This document shows, in pieces, positions 22,967 to 35,226 of a DNA stretch of 64,000 nt (positions are counted from its first letter, which is position 1; the number at the start of each line of letters is the position of its first letter). A program made the position numbers and the translations under genes. The DNA comes from Spisula solida (Eukaryota > Mollusca > Bivalvia > Venerida > Mactridae). The stretch covers positions 41,209,822 through 41,273,821 of the forward strand of contig OX365955.1 of NCBI GenBank assembly GCA_947247005.1. Reading direction: 5' to 3'. The notes under the pieces were generated by a model. The model searched no databases. It saw only the letters and a program-made list of their open reading frames with translations, and was not told the DNA's origin.

Positions 22967-23815
22967 ATGAAACATAAATTAATATTCAATTTTAATTATT
23001 TATACACTAAAATAAATGCAATCCTATTGAAGTTATTTATCAGTGTTGAAATTATTGGTTTTACATGTATTGTGAGCACGATTAGCACGCAATGTAAGCA
23101 AAGCCCAAAAACCAAGGTTTTCATGGGTATGCCTCAAAACTCTAAAATTTCGATTTCTTGTAATCTCGAAGACACCACTCCAACAGTTAGAACTATGTTG
23201 AACAAGACTGTAATCAAGACCAACCATTTTGCAATTTGTGTTACCTTGAAAAATAACCACGCGAGAGAACGTTTATGCTGGACAATGGGCCATCTTAACA
23301 ATTGTCCTCTTTACGATGAGTCGAATTTTGTGGAAATGGGTATGTTATGGTATGGACAGGGATACGTATGCACCACTGAACATATCTCCATATCATTTAA
23401 ATGGAACTGTAGCTGCAAAATCGTACTACTGTGAGATTCCTTATGTCTATGTCGGCCTCGACACAGGCCCGATCTGTCCAAAGTTTGTGTTGCTGAACGA
23501 TATTTCGCGTCCCATAGAGCAAACCGTAGCAACCAATACATGGATCAACAGATTGACGTCAAACTAGCTCAGCATTATTTGCAAAATACTCTCCATCACA
23601 TGGTACGCATTAACGATGTCGCTGTATCGGTATCACAGCTTGTACCTCTCTCTGAGTTTATTAGTTGTCCACATCCATTTGTAATTCACCTTCCATACGA
23701 TGAAAGACGGCGAATTCCATTAGAGCCAAGTCTGGGCTGTAAGGACTGTAATCAACACATTCCAACCCAACAAAAACGAAGTGATCATATATGCCTTAAC
23801 CATAAGTGTTATTGA
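22967..23815 (+). pseudogene. broken gene for a possible secreted or membrane glycoprotein, family unknown
   Basis: An ATG at 22967 opens a 155-codon frame, the longest in the window. After a lysine/asparagine-rich start comes a hydrophobic stretch (about residues 18-42, LLKLFISVEIIGFTCIVSTI), a plausible signal peptide or membrane anchor. The next 110 residues contain regularly spaced cysteines and an N-glycosylation sequon (NKT). Near 23345-23365 the sensible reading shifts frame and continues with DTYAPLNISPYHLNGTVAAK and CEIPYVYVGLDTGPICP to a stop at 23565. Near 23540 it shifts again into a third frame (MDQQIDVKLAQHYL to CKDCNQHIP) that ends at TGA 23813-23815. The nearly stop-free 850 bp, split over three frames by two apparent frameshifts, looks like a decayed intronless coding sequence: a retrogene, an element-borne envelope-like gene or a lineage-specific gene. 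No homolog is recognised. Confidence 0.4.
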
Positions 23816-24900
23816 TACTTCTCAGAACAACTGAGCATTTCAAATGAATTAAAATGTATTTGTAAATGCAATATAATAGCTCAATGCAGTACGTCGTAGC
23901 CAAGAGATGCTCCGTACGGTTTGGCGTCAACGTATCTTACAATAAGCATTGAAACTCTGGTGCGACGTGTTTTGTTAAATACTTTTGTTATTTTACAAGA
24001 TGTTGCTTAGAAATTTGAGGACAAACATCACGAATAATATAGTTTAAGTCATGAGGAATTTTAAGATAATGATACTGATACAGAAGATAACTGAAAGATA
24101 ACGAACGAAACAAAACTTAAGTTTAAAATTTGGACAGCTTCGTAACGCGCTACAGGCGTTGCCTTAGCAACGATAACTTATGTATATGTTAACTGCACAT
24201 TATTAATTTGCCATTTTGAAATCCATAAGATGTCATTTTACAAATGTTATGAATTTTAAAACTGTAGTAAACCTTTAACTACGTTATTTGGAGATGTCCT
24301 AGAACTTTACGGATGACCCTCGTACATGTAAGATTTTCTTGTTTCCCCTTTTCACACTTCAAAACGTTTCTCTTAAGCATTATCTAAATCCAATTACATG
24401 TATTTGCATTCTGATGTTTCCTTGGGATTTGTGTGGAAGGTGCTCCTTGGTGACTGTTAATCTGTCTGTAATTACCTTAATTGTTTCATTTACCTAGAGG
24501 ACAGTCACATGTTCGTACAAATAATGCATCCATACCTAAAAGGCGGGATAAATTCATGATGATGATGTCATAACTTGGAAGCTGTGCGTCTTAATTGGTA
24601 ATTATCGAATGCACATTTACACCAATGCGTTTTTATGCTGCTCTTGCAAAAGTTTAATAATTGGTGTAGTGACTTTTCAGTATCTGTCCAAACAGTTAAT
24701 TGGCGTTTTGATAACTTTGAAAAGCTTACAGAACTATATTACCAAATACTCTGCTGACCCGATGCCGATGCGTATTCATTTACAAAGCAAAGCTCTCAAT
24801 TCTTCACTCTACAAACCGTTTCATAGTATAAAAACTCTATCCAAAACTGTGACAAAAACTAAATACTGAAGTGCACAGACAATCTAAAGCCACACAGAAA
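23816..24900. other. no recognisable gene
   Basis: AT-rich. An 86-codon plus-strand frame (24609-24869) has no recognisable motif. It ends next to the repeat related to 17969-18060. Confidence 0.4.
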
Positions 24901-24985
24901 CGGCGACAGCGCCTAGCCACCCACACCAGAGCCAAACAAAGAACGAACAATCCATCTCCCCAAAAATGGATATTTCAAGCAAGCC
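24901..24985. repeat. repeat related to 17969-18060
   Basis: The blocks GAGCCACCCACAC/TAGCCACCCACAC and CCCCAAAAA...ATATTTCAAG are shared with 17969-18060, with a short gap in between. The two copies are far apart and diverged. The nature of the repeat is unknown. Confidence 0.55.
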
Positions 24986-25138
24986 TATATACTTACCCCG
25001 CAACCGCAATGAATATCACACTGTGGACTTTGTGTTTCGTGCATAGTTAACCATAAATGGAGGTGATAATGAATAACAACTTAAACATATCGATGGCTGT
25101 CTACATGCCGTCTTGGGGATGTCGTTCTAGAAACCACT

Positions 25139-25660
25139 TTAAAGGGACTGCCTCACATATTTGTGTATTGCAAAAATAAAAATAAAATTGTCAAATATTC
25201 GCGTAATTTCGGTATAGTTGCCTGTATATCACATAAACAACCACACTGACATCTAAAATAAATTGAGAAACTTCGGCATTTTGTAGTTATTTAGTATTTT
25301 TACATCAAAAATTCTATAGAGTACTAATACTCTATAGAATTAACACTTCTTATACTAAATTGCCTGAAATGATTTCGCATTTCATAAAAAGGAATCGAAA
25401 AACGAACCAAATACCTCACTGATGTTAACGCTGTAGTTTGTTGATGTTACAGATCGATCACGTTTGAATTACATAATTCCCAAAGCATGTTGGAAGTAAA
25501 AATACGGATTGGGCAATATCGAGAGTAGTTAAAATTGCTTTTTGCACCAAATATTCCATTAAGCAACCATCGGTGTCTTTCTAGCACGTCAAAACATGGT
25601 AAGGGTGGAAAATCACGTGATACAAACATTTTAGCCCAATCTGTGAGGCAGCACCTTTAA
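25139..25660. mobile_element. TTAA-flanked MITE with AAGG..CTGCCTCACA ends
   Basis: The left end TTAAAGGGACTGCCTCACA and right end (reverse) TTAAAGGTGCTGCCTCACA are inverted repeats. TTAA at both outer edges (25139-25142, 25657-25660) is the target signature of piggyBac and Kolobok superfamilies. AGGG(A/T)CTG-type ends are reminiscent of Kolobok MITEs. The 522 bp have no transposase. A perfect hairpin lies inside. A minus-strand frame of 60 codons within it is fortuitous. Confidence 0.8.
25310..25341. repeat. perfect 14-bp hairpin
   Basis: AATTCTATAGAGTA (25310-25323) and its exact complement (25328-25341) are separated by CTAA. It lies within the TTAA-flanked MITE and is most likely part of its structure rather than a terminator. 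Confidence 0.9.
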
Positions 25661-26540
25661 TGCTAAAAATCATGTTACAGCTGCTTAATAATTAGCGTAC
25701 CGACCGTGGTTACTTATCATTGAATAATATGTCATTGAAGGCACGCATATTAAAGTAATGCTAAAGGAATGGTTAAAATATTACATAAAGAAGATAATAG
25801 ATAATCGGACAGAAAAACCTTTAAAACAGTACCCAACAGAGACAGTGCACATGCCATTTCGAAATAAACGAAGTAGCATTTTACGCATATATAACAATGC
25901 TTAACGCAAATATTGTACTGAAGGTTCAGATATTCGAATCACATTCCATCAACGCTTTGAAGCTTACAATGTCATCGTCTAAGACTATCGTAACCACATA
26001 ATACATTGAACCACATACATATACGTTTAACCATAACGCTTTCGAATCACCTAATGTGTCGTAGACTGTAGTTTCCCAGGGGTCTGCGTGGGAAGAAATA
26101 TGTTTTTCATGAATGCCACATTCGCAATTCGATAACGTTTCTTTGTTAACAATAGTAAGTTCTACCATTTTAGCCGAATGCATTATACATTATTATAACA
26201 AGTTAATATCCACTGTCTCGGTGTATGACAAAAAGACAAACTGGTTGACTGATACAAAAATATATGCAACAATTTACTGAACAGCAACTACAGCAAATAT
26301 ATGAAACAATTTACTGAAGATCAAATACAGCGCTATTTTAAAATCTCAATAATTCCACGGTTAACACCAGTATCGGCACCGCCTGCATATGCCTTTAGGC
26401 GTTAAATGGCGTTTGCACTGAACACAATGAAGCTTTCTAAATGGCCATTGTAATACCACGTGTTGACAACACCGTCACGCCTTTACACACGTACAACCAC
26501 ACATATCAGACAATGGTGCACGTGCTGCTAAAATGTAAAT
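25661..26540. other. no recognisable gene
   Basis: AT-rich. An 85-codon minus-strand frame (25926-26183) has no recognised motif. A short duplicated phrase, GCAACAATTTACTGAACAGC and GAAACAATTTACTGAAGATC (about 26267 and 26302), is a local tandem repeat. Confidence 0.4.
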
Positions 26541-26985
26541 ACTTGGTTCTATATAGTGGCTCCTTTTTTTGTCCTTATTTGTTGCCTTATGTTACTTTTG
26601 TATTCTTGAGTTGTATATTTACTCGTGTTTTGTTACTTTTTAGAATCTCACCCATTGATGTTGTTTGCTAAATTGAATCCCGTTTATACACCGATTAAGT
26701 ATTATTCTGACTAAACTTTAATAGACCCAGTACATATTATGACTTTGAAACGAATATTTTAAGATGTTATTACAACAACTTTTATTCGACATTAGTACTA
26801 TAGTACTACACATATATCAATGTTTTGTTATCGTTATCATATAAATACATTCCCCATAAATCACCATAATGTATGATATTACCATCTTAATTCCACCATA
26901 ACCGATACCATTGTAAAACTATTATTCACATGTCATTACTTTGTAATCTGTGAAATGTACGCAAATAAAGTTATTGTTCTGTTCT
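26541..26985 (+). mobile_element. LINE 3' UTR fragment with (TTCTG)n tail
   Basis: The segment ends AAATAAAGTTATTG followed by TTCTGTTCTGTTCC (about 26962-26988). A polyadenylation-like AATAAA followed by a short tandem repeat is the usual end of CR1/L2-like LINE copies, as also seen at 9130 and 55089. No reverse-transcriptase residues are left, and the 5' limit is a guess. Confidence 0.5.
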
Positions 26986-27459
26986 GTTCCGTAAACAAGG
27001 CAACGAAAGTTTGTACTTTAAATAGTTCACGCACTTAAACAAAGAAGTAATTAAGATATTTTGGAATTAACTACATATTCCAGTGCTACGACACGTAATG
27101 AAACTACCCTTTACACGCACACAAAATCAGTGATTAAAACACGATTCTCGTGTATACAAATGATCAAATCTTTATTTGGGAATTTTGAACTACTAATAAG
27201 TGTTGTTATTCTTATTTAATCACTGTAACTTCCTAAATGTCTTTACAATTGTACAGTATTATACGTGATAAGCAAATCAATGGAAATGCACAATGTGTTC
27301 GTTTAGGTACGTGTAGTTCAAAGAGTATACTTTAGATCAAATGGCAGTTTAGAGGTTAACGTTGTTTAATTTTTAACTAAATTCCATGCGTTAGAATAAG
27401 TGTGTATACGAGGGCCGTTCTATATATATTGCAATTTTGCCTTCAATACACATACACAA

Positions 27460-27640
27460 ATAGATAGATAGATAGTTTATTTCGAAAATAAGAAAATAAG
27501 GCAATATGCCTATGATTTCACATAAATAAATGTATGGGATATTTGTTTCTATTTCATACGATCTAAATATCCACAGTTTACATTTTATGCAATTATTTTT
27601 ACCTTCTGATCCAATTCTGAAAAGTACCTTCATAGTATTT
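27460..27640 (-). mobile_element. LINE 3' end fragment on minus strand, (TCTA)n tail
   Basis: Read on the minus strand the sequence ends GGCATATTGCCTTATTTTC, then AAATAAACTATCTATCTATC. This is an AATAAA-type signal followed by a tetranucleotide tail (27460-27474 on the plus strand). It has the form of a LINE 3' terminus. An 80-codon minus-strand frame (27391-27633) overlaps it and is not a gene. The 5' limit is uncertain. Confidence 0.45.
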
Positions 27641-28684
27641 ACGAAACAATTTAGCTGACATTCTTTACATTATTACTTCATTTATTCACAGAACGTCAAC
27701 TTTCGTGTTTTGTTGCTTAATTTTGTAACTCGTCAAGCCGGTATGCTTGGATTAATTTAATCAAGCGATCGTCTTTACATACAAATACTAGTACCTAGGT
27801 TATTTTGACATCACATTTACTAAACACGACCAAATCAGTAAAACACTCTGTCATGTGTTTGTATCGATAACAACGCTGCTTAAGATAGCCTGTAAAATAC
27901 ACGTATGACAGCAGGGTGACCTATAATACTATATTATGGCGTAAAATTATGTATATTACACATGAGTACACACGTTAAATGAAACAATATCTGACGATAC
28001 TATATTATATATATTATTTCTAAACCAACTATTTTAAGAATCTATATACAGAGACCCGTATTTGAATACACTAAACACGCACAGTTTACATAAACAAGGT
28101 ATACGATTGAATGCGATAAGTTTTATTGAAATCTTGACACAAAATAATTATAAAACAAATTATTAATTTATGGCATGGAATACCATTTTCACACGCCAGT
28201 ATCTCCTTTAAGGTATCAAACATGTATTAACACGCAAATATTTAAATAATGTTATTAGACATATACATATTTACCACAAACTCCCACAAAAATGTCTTAC
28301 CAAAGTATCTTTTTATTTTAAATTTGTTTTTGTTTCAATAAAACGATATTGGTTGGTTTTTGTAGGATCACTTATCAAGAAATTAAAGCCAAGAGCAGAT
28401 TGCACAAACCCATATGGACAGTATAATAGGCTAATATCTTTCAGCAACCCGTAAAATTACGAGAAATATTCGTCAATTTGGGAATATAATATTGATGTGC
28501 AAACGGTAGTGGATCTTCTTAATTGAAATAAATGTGAGTGATGTTGCTTCGTCTGAGACATACAGACTGGTCATGGAATATTTCAATTCCAATTATGATT
28601 ACCAACGATAAAACGTTAAAGGCTGTAGTTTGCAAGCTTAACACTATCTAGATGGGTAACTTGTATACATTTCTACAAACAAAA
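27641..28684. other. no recognisable feature
   Basis: Very AT-rich spacer without notable open frames or repeats. Confidence 0.5.
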
Positions 28685-28765
28685 ACATAATGATAAGTCC
28701 GACAGGGAAGGCAGAACTAAACGTATAACCAGCCGAGCACAGAAAACATAAAAATATACAATGAC
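28685..28765 (-). repeat. dispersed repeat family, copy d (reversed end)
   Basis: On the minus strand it reads TTTTCTGTGCTCGGCTGGTT, then CTGCCTTCCCTGTCGGACTT: the conserved 3' end of the family. It faces copy e in inverted arrangement, with the two conserved ends outermost. Confidence 0.7.
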
Positions 28766-29015
28766 TACATATTCTGAACCGTATCGTGTTTCTACTTTTG
28801 CCTTAATTGATGTCTGTTAGTGGAAGCTTCGCTCGTGGCAGCGCGATAATTAAGTTTTGTTGTCATTGTGGTTTCTGTGGTTTTTATCTCAATGCACTTC
28901 ATATGTTTCAATCATGATGTGTAGATAAGTAACATTATCCTTCACTGTTGTTTTTGTTGTAGTATCGGTGGTTTTGTTGATTTTATAATTTGAATCACTG
29001 TTCATCTGTGTCGAC

Positions 29016-29157
29016 TGGGGCTGTTTCATTCGGCTTTTTAGAGGCTGGGGCTGCGGCGGGTCATTTTCTAGTTCGGCGGTGTGTTGGGCATTGTCTTGTA
29101 TTTTTATATGTTTTCTGTGCTCGACTGTTCCGTGTCCGACTTAATATTATCTTTTTC
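29016..29157 (+). repeat. dispersed repeat family, copy e
   Basis: Contains TCATTCGGCTTTTTAGAGGC, GTGTTGGGCATTGT and TTTTCTGTGCTCGACTG, then GTGTCCGACTTAATATTATC. The conserved end is therefore at 29157. Together with copy d at 28685-28765 it forms an inverted pair about 470 bp across. This raises the possibility that 28685-29157 is one element with inverted ends. Confidence 0.65.
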
Positions 29158-30642
29158 AAGATGCTTCAGTTAAATTAAGGTTCTATGATTCGTAAGTGTG
29201 TTGCTCATGACTACTAAACTTCGTGGTAGGTTCTCAAAATGTTCATTTTTAAAGTTTTTGTATTTTAACCTTTATTTATTGTATTAGCTTTCATTCCGTC
29301 TGAAAAACTCGTGTACTACTTTAGATTTAATTTGATTCCTTAGAAAGTATATTACAATTTAGCACATAATAGTTGTCTAAAATTACACCTCAGACATATA
29401 CAATTTGACACATACTAGGGACAGACACTACATTCCAATAGAAAGCAGTCTGTACGTACAAATGTACCACATACACGGAACAACGTGCTCTGAAAAACGG
29501 ACTTTATATAGTTTAGCGTTAAAATTTAAATATTTAGTGTTCTGCAGTGAACATTTGTCTTGATGTAGATGTCGATGAAACAGAACTTGTCCCCGCCATA
29601 AAAAGTATCAATGCCAATATATTTTTATCGACCATCATTTATTTTCATGAAATTAAATGTAACGCTGTCTATTTTTTTTAATTTGGAACTAGGGCAGTTT
29701 CTTGTTTGGTTTAGTTCTACTTTGAACTTATTTAGATATGTCTTTTCATGTTAGTATTCGACTAGAAACACGTATGTCATATTTGTGATCTTTAGTTATT
29801 TTGGTTTCTGTCCATATCGGGTTCTGAGGGTGTCGAACCAACGTTCAATTTCCGTTCAAAGTACTTTGTGTATATGCTTTCACATACATAATGTCAGAGA
29901 TTTGCTGGTTTTTGTATAAACTTGGTTATTGGTTGATGATGGATATCGGGTAAATCTATTTTAATAGTACCAGCAAGAATTAGTCCTAAATTAGTATAAT
30001 AATCACGAACTCGTTCTTGGTTTTCAACTAAGTAAACACTTACGTATAGCCAATTAATTAAAAGACAAATCTCAAAGTGGAATATAAATTCGATCTAACA
30101 TTGATTAGTTTTCTTGTACTTAGAACGTATAACGGTTTCAACGGAAGAGATTTCCTTGGTGTAAAATTTAATGACAGATTTAGCAATATATTATTGTGTT
30201 GGCTTCATGGCGTAGTAAGTTCAATAGTGTAGACGAATCATCGCAAGGTTTTGCAGCAATTATTAGAGGCAATTCCCAACAGAAGGTTCAGCAGGTTCAA
30301 TTAGGGCAACACAGATTTTCCAAAATAGGGGAGAATTGCATGTTAAGCGCACATAATATCCGATTAGTAGTATACTATAAGACCGAACTTCATGGAATCG
30401 GTGCACCAAGTCCTTATACACCGATGGGCGTGAAAAGGATGGAAGTGTTAGTGTTATATATAAACGGTATCATAATACACTTATGAATGTAATTTCCAAT
30501 GACGTACCATTTAGGTCTAACTTTATTACGTTCACATCGATAATTATATACGTGCACGTTATATTGTGTTGGAGGAAATTTTACATTTTTGACCACAATG
30601 ATACGTCATACTGTCTGGTTGTGTTATAAGTTATACTTAGTC
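29158..30642. other. no recognisable gene
   Basis: AT-rich. A 96-codon plus-strand frame at 30196-30486 is hydrophilic in its first half. It has no motif I recognise and no splice signals worth reporting. Confidence 0.4.
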
Positions 30643-30745
30643 CCTTGTGAGACCCTGAGCATAAGAGGGAAATGTGACCTGTGTCTCTGACGATAGACAT
30701 CATCAAGAATGAAGTGACGAGGGTGATTATTATAAGATGTAAAAT
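30643..30745 (+). repeat. 5'-truncated SINE fragment (copy of the 1248 family)
   Basis: The blocks GAGCATAAGAGGGAAATGTG, GACATCATCAAGAATGAAGT and GACGAGGGTGATTATTATAA align with the 3' body of the SINE at about 1360-1450 (GCATAAAAGGGAAACTGGCA, AACATCAGGAACGAGGTGTC). The tRNA-like head is missing or unrecognisable. Confidence 0.6.
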
Positions 30746-31020
30746 CATGATTTTTAAAACGAATTAGTATAAATGTGAAAACAGAGAATTTAGAAAAAAA
30801 ATTCCTACTCGTTTCAAGTATTCTAGCGAAATTTACAGTTATCCGTATAAAATATCTACTTTGAAACGCATATTATGAACGATAGCTTTGTGAGTTTTGT
30901 AATTGTATATTTGACAAATAAACACACTTTTATGTATTCTAAGATATTGGTATTTTATTTATTAAATAGTCAAAAAGTAAAATGTTCGGCAATTCATAGA
31001 ACTTTCGTATAATAAATAAA

Positions 31021-31112
31021 GATAGTAAAAATCGGACAGGGAATGCAGCACTCATCTAAAACAGCCGAGCTCAGAAAACAACACACACCACAATTACATA
31101 GCACAATAACAC
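31021..31112 (-). repeat. dispersed repeat family, copy f (reversed)
   Basis: The minus-strand reading has TTTTCTGAGCTCGGCTGTTT and GTGCTGCATTCCCTGTCCGA, the conserved end. The upstream GTGCTATGTAATTGTGGTG resembles copy a (GTGCTGTGTAATTGTGGTA near 5429), so copies a and f are closest relatives. Confidence 0.7.
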
Positions 31113-33469
31113 GTAGTATGACGTTTACAACTTCTCCAAGTGTTGATAACATGTCCGTACGTAGCCAATACCACGTTTGATCATAACCTGCCGGTCCAGT
31201 ATTAGAACCTGGAACATTCTGCCAACAAAGGAGGTAAATCCACTAACTGGAACGGCATAATGATAATACCATTTCATATGTTTTTAAAATGATATATGTT
31301 TTTGAATTCCTAATCTGAAATTGTTTTGTCTTTCCGGATTGACGCTTTTTAACTGGCTACAATTTTTTAAAGTAAATGATATAGATAGTTTCTTGTTTAT
31401 TTTTAAGTTGGTCCTTGTACTTGTAACCCTTGTGTTCTTTTTGTACCTCCGTGCTCTGCTGTTTTGTTTTTGAATGCTGAATATCCTTTGATTATGAGGG
31501 GGTTGAATATCTAGAATGACATTCATTCTGACTCCTATTCTATCAATGACTCCTACAAAACATACTGTAGCTATTTTACAATAACTGTATTAGCGACTCA
31601 AGTGTGCATACAAATTGTTTTTTCTGCTTAACAGTTAGGTTGCTCTTTGTCATTAATATAACCACTAGGGACAATAATAGCAATGTCTACAAATATCTCG
31701 TATAATAATATCATGAACAACGACCGACCCAATAACTCATTAATTTTGATTAATCCGCGTGTCTTATTTATAAAAGAGGTGAAAATGAACGGTGTATTTT
31801 TTGTAAATGTATTTTAATTAAGTTCTAAGAGTAGCTTACCCGTTAGTACTCCCTCCAATATGTTTTATTTCACAAATTCGAAATCACGAGTCATTCGTTT
31901 AAAGTTTAATTTCAATAAAAACAAACACATTTTGGTGTAACTATTAAGTGATAAATTATTTCGTATTTCTATAATTATGTTTTTTAAATAATGTATGTGG
32001 TCAACATCACAGGTAAAACTTTGATAAAATAAAAGCACACCTTATTAAAATATTTATATACGTTTCTCCTAATTTACGTTGTTTTGTATTTCAATGTGTT
32101 TCATCATCTATGCATTAACAAAAGATGTATTTTTATTTTTTGCTATATTCAAGCCATCATTCCATATTTATTTCACATCACTAACCTATTTCAAATACAT
32201 GTAACTACTATTATTATTAAAATACAAAATTTAATACAATTCTTACCGACTGTCGCTCCGAATTTTGAATAAACACCAAGGATGAAAAAGACCATCAAAA
32301 TCTTCATGTTAGAAAAGCGAAGAAACTGTATTATATCCTGATATTATTGTCCGTACTCCTAGTGCGGTGTCCTGGCGCGAATGATGCCTAAGCTTGCTAT
32401 TAACTGAAATACCGACCGCTGGTTGAGATAGTGTGTTGCACGGAGCGTGGTGTTCAGTCGAATCGTCGGTGGAAACTGAAATTTGTTTCCTTTAAACCTT
32501 ACGGACGTTAAGCAAACTCTATTATTGTTAAACCGATAACAGTTACTTTATAAGAACCTTTGCAATAAATGCTATATGTCGATGCTAATTAGAGAGTTAC
32601 TCGGGAGTGTGCAGTGGAAGGCTGGCTCACGCATGACGTTATTGGTATACCTTCGCGAATGGGTTGGCGTAACAGCGTGAAAATCGCCATCTATGTAATT
32701 ACCCTAGTACGTAACTTAGCGATTGTGTTCAATTTATGGGTTAATTGTTATGGAGTGTTCATAAGAAACTGATACAAGAATGTAATTGTGATTTTGATTA
32801 TGTTTGTAATATTATGTTTCTCGATGGGACGTAGAGGCCTATTTTTAATATCCGATCTAGAAAAATGTCTCATTAAGAATTAATCAAATTGTAACATATT
32901 CCCGTGAAAGTGTTTTAACCAAGAGATATTATTCCGCAGCGTGGTCGAATGAATAACGTTTTATTGCGTTCTATAGCGACCTCTTAATAGTTTTCTGTCC
33001 GATTTTTCTTCAATAATTACTTGTAATATTGAAATAGTGAAATCAAATCCCTGCGTTCTTAATTGTCCGTGCATTTTGCAGTATCATGTGGTCGCTCGAA
33101 GAAATTCTAGAATATTAGAATACTACCAAATCACAGCAATCTAATTAATATCGGTGATAGAAGAGAATTAATTGCAGTTTTTAAAACAATTATTTGCAAA
33201 TAAATGTAACTGAAGCGATGCCAAGATGCAGGGTTGGGCGTTTTATACTGTAATTTTGTTCAATGCGTTCAATGCGTTTTTATTTTCGCTTGTTCGCTAT
33301 ATTAATAACCACCTGTTTCCGTTAATGAATATGCCGACATACCCGAAAGTAAAACCAGTGTATCAGTTTTCATATAAAGAGTTTCAACTTCCTTCTTGCT
33401 TTATACATAATAATATACGCATATAGCGTTGAATGTATTTGATAAATACTTAATGCAATGCTCGGAAAT
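31113..33469. other. no recognisable gene
   Basis: AT-rich. Short frames (80 codons minus at 31284-31526, 62 plus at 32084-32272, 66 plus at 33226-33426) have no motifs. A GC-richer patch at about 32345-32480 contains neither an open frame nor a repeat I can identify. Confidence 0.45.
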
Positions 33470-34064
33470 TTACAATTTGCAAAAGTTTGTTTCAAAATCG
33501 TTATCTTTTCGAAAAATGTCTCAACTTACTAGTCTAAGACTTGATTGTAAAATTCAATAGTTGCTAAAACGAAATTTGATTATCATAAAACAAGTTGAGA
33601 ATTGAGTTTGATATTTTGAACGCAATTAGAAACTTTGTTAACATGACAAGTAACACTATTGGTGTTCGTGATATCTTTAATGAACAAGTAAAACACGTGA
33701 CACAAACATGCAACTGTGACGAAGAACAATTCTATTATGAATTTTCTTAGAACTAAACAAACAATTTTATTTTATTAATAACACAATCAACTATGCACGA
33801 TGCTCTCAAACAGTTATTAGAGACATTTTGTTTTTGATTTTCTACGATCAAAATATAACTCCAATAATTAGTCTTTAAAGAACATCGTTCAGTATTATAA
33901 AACAATGAAAGCCGTTCCATAATCGCATGAAGCTCGATACTGATAAATTGGCAGAAATGAAAAAAAAGAGTGATAACAATTAATCTGATTTTTCTATTAA
34001 TCATTTAATATTCTGATCCATTCGAAGCAATGTGCACTATACAGTACTAAGATAATGTTACAGT

Positions 34065-34243
34065 CTGCAGTCAGAGCTCGAAATAACGACATCCGGTATA
34101 CCGACAAATTCATTATACTGACATCAAATTTAGGACAAAAGTATTAAACGCTCTTTGTATCATTTCGGTATACCGACACATTCGTTATAACGACATTTTT
34201 CTTGGACACAAACAGCGTCGTTGTATCGCGATCTGACAGTTCC
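34065..34243. mobile_element. possible Tigger/pogo-like MITE within copy D
   Basis: The left end CAGTCAGAGCTCGAAATAAC and the right end (reverse) CTGTCAGATCGCGATACAAC are imperfect inverted repeats. The interior repeats CGGTATACCGACA twice (34093 and 34165) next to TTATA(A/C)(C/T)GACAT. TIRs containing TATACCGA/TATAACGA runs are usual for pogo/Tigger families. The match is degenerate. Confidence 0.4.
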
Positions 34244-34337
34244 ACATTTACACTAAATGAGAGGTCTAGGGTTTACTCTTCGAGGTTATAAAACATGCTA
34301 TTGGTATTTGTGATTCATGGATCAAAGGCCTAAAATC

Positions 34338-34391
34338 TTGCTGGTTAAGTTGAGTGCTGCCTTCCCTTTCTGACTTAATATGATCTTTTTG
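34338..34391 (+). repeat. dispersed repeat family, copy g (3' end only)
   Basis: CTGGTTAAGTTGAGTGCTGC, then CTTCCCTTTCTGACTTAATA and a TCTTTTTG end, match the conserved terminus of the family. The rest of the element is absent. Confidence 0.7.
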
Positions 34392-34547
34392 CAAATAACT
34401 TGTAAAACTGTATATTTGTCTTGTTTGGCGCTCAGAATAGTTCCATGTTACTGCAGTTTCGCCCAGATGATGTGACTAAGTAGTCGCCATATGACTAAAT
34501 ACTGCTGACTAGTGGAACTTAATTTACAATGGCAGTCTGTACTATCT

Positions 34548-34590
34548 TCTGTTTAAGTTGAGTGCTGCATTCCCTGCACGTCTGATCTTT
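34548..34590 (+). repeat. dispersed repeat family, copy h (3' end only)
   Basis: TGTTTAAGTTGAGTGCTGCA followed by TTCCCTGCACGTCTGATCTT is a short match to the conserved terminus, about 200 bp from copy g. Confidence 0.55.
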
Positions 34591-35226
34591 TATTATCAGT
34601 TTGTCTAAAGTATTCTAGTGAACATATTCGATGTATTCCAAATAGGTAGAAGTATTGTAGTGTCATGATCCGAACGGACACAATCTTTCAGTAGAAGACC
34701 TTTTATCATCCTTTAATCATACTTTTGCCGACAATGACACAGGAATAAAGTAACATATACTGAAGTTTTAACAGAACAATAAAATAGATGTATAAAGTAT
34801 TCTGTTCATTTTGTTTAGGCGAAACATTGAACAAAAATATGGGCTTAATATCATTTTTCTAGTCATCACTGTAACCTTCAGTAATAGATATGCAAATCAC
34901 CAATCCACTGAATAGAGTCAACTGCGCAAATTAAACAGTGTATTTGAAGCGGTTTGATTGTAATGTTTTGAAGTGGAAATCTAATAAAAACTCGGAAGGG
35001 TACCATCAAGCACAACGCTTCATGTCATCGTTCAAATAAGCTATACGGGACGTTTATCAAGAAACAGAAACAAGGCTAGTATTACATGTGTATTCATCAA
35101 TTATCAATAAATCAATAACTAATCTTATTATATTTGATGAAGACACCGGCTTGCTGTTGAAAGAATATCCAAACAATATAAATGCTATATACAAGATATA
35201 TAAACCGCTATCGTGTCTGAGCTTTT

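Larger units (their letters stand above)
33470..35040 (+). repeat. copy D, diverged remnant of the 5-kb duplication unit
   Basis: Blocks around 33640-33740, 33880-33960 (ATCGCATGAAGCTCGATACT), 34640-34740 (GTATTGTAGTGTCA) and 34990 (CTCGGAAGGGTACCATCAA) align in the same order with 50890-52088 of copy A. The intervening 34040-34600 holds later insertions: a possible Tigger-like element and two dispersed-repeat fragments. D is clearly more diverged than A is from B, so it is the older paralogue. The 83-codon minus-strand frame here is incidental. Confidence 0.7.
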
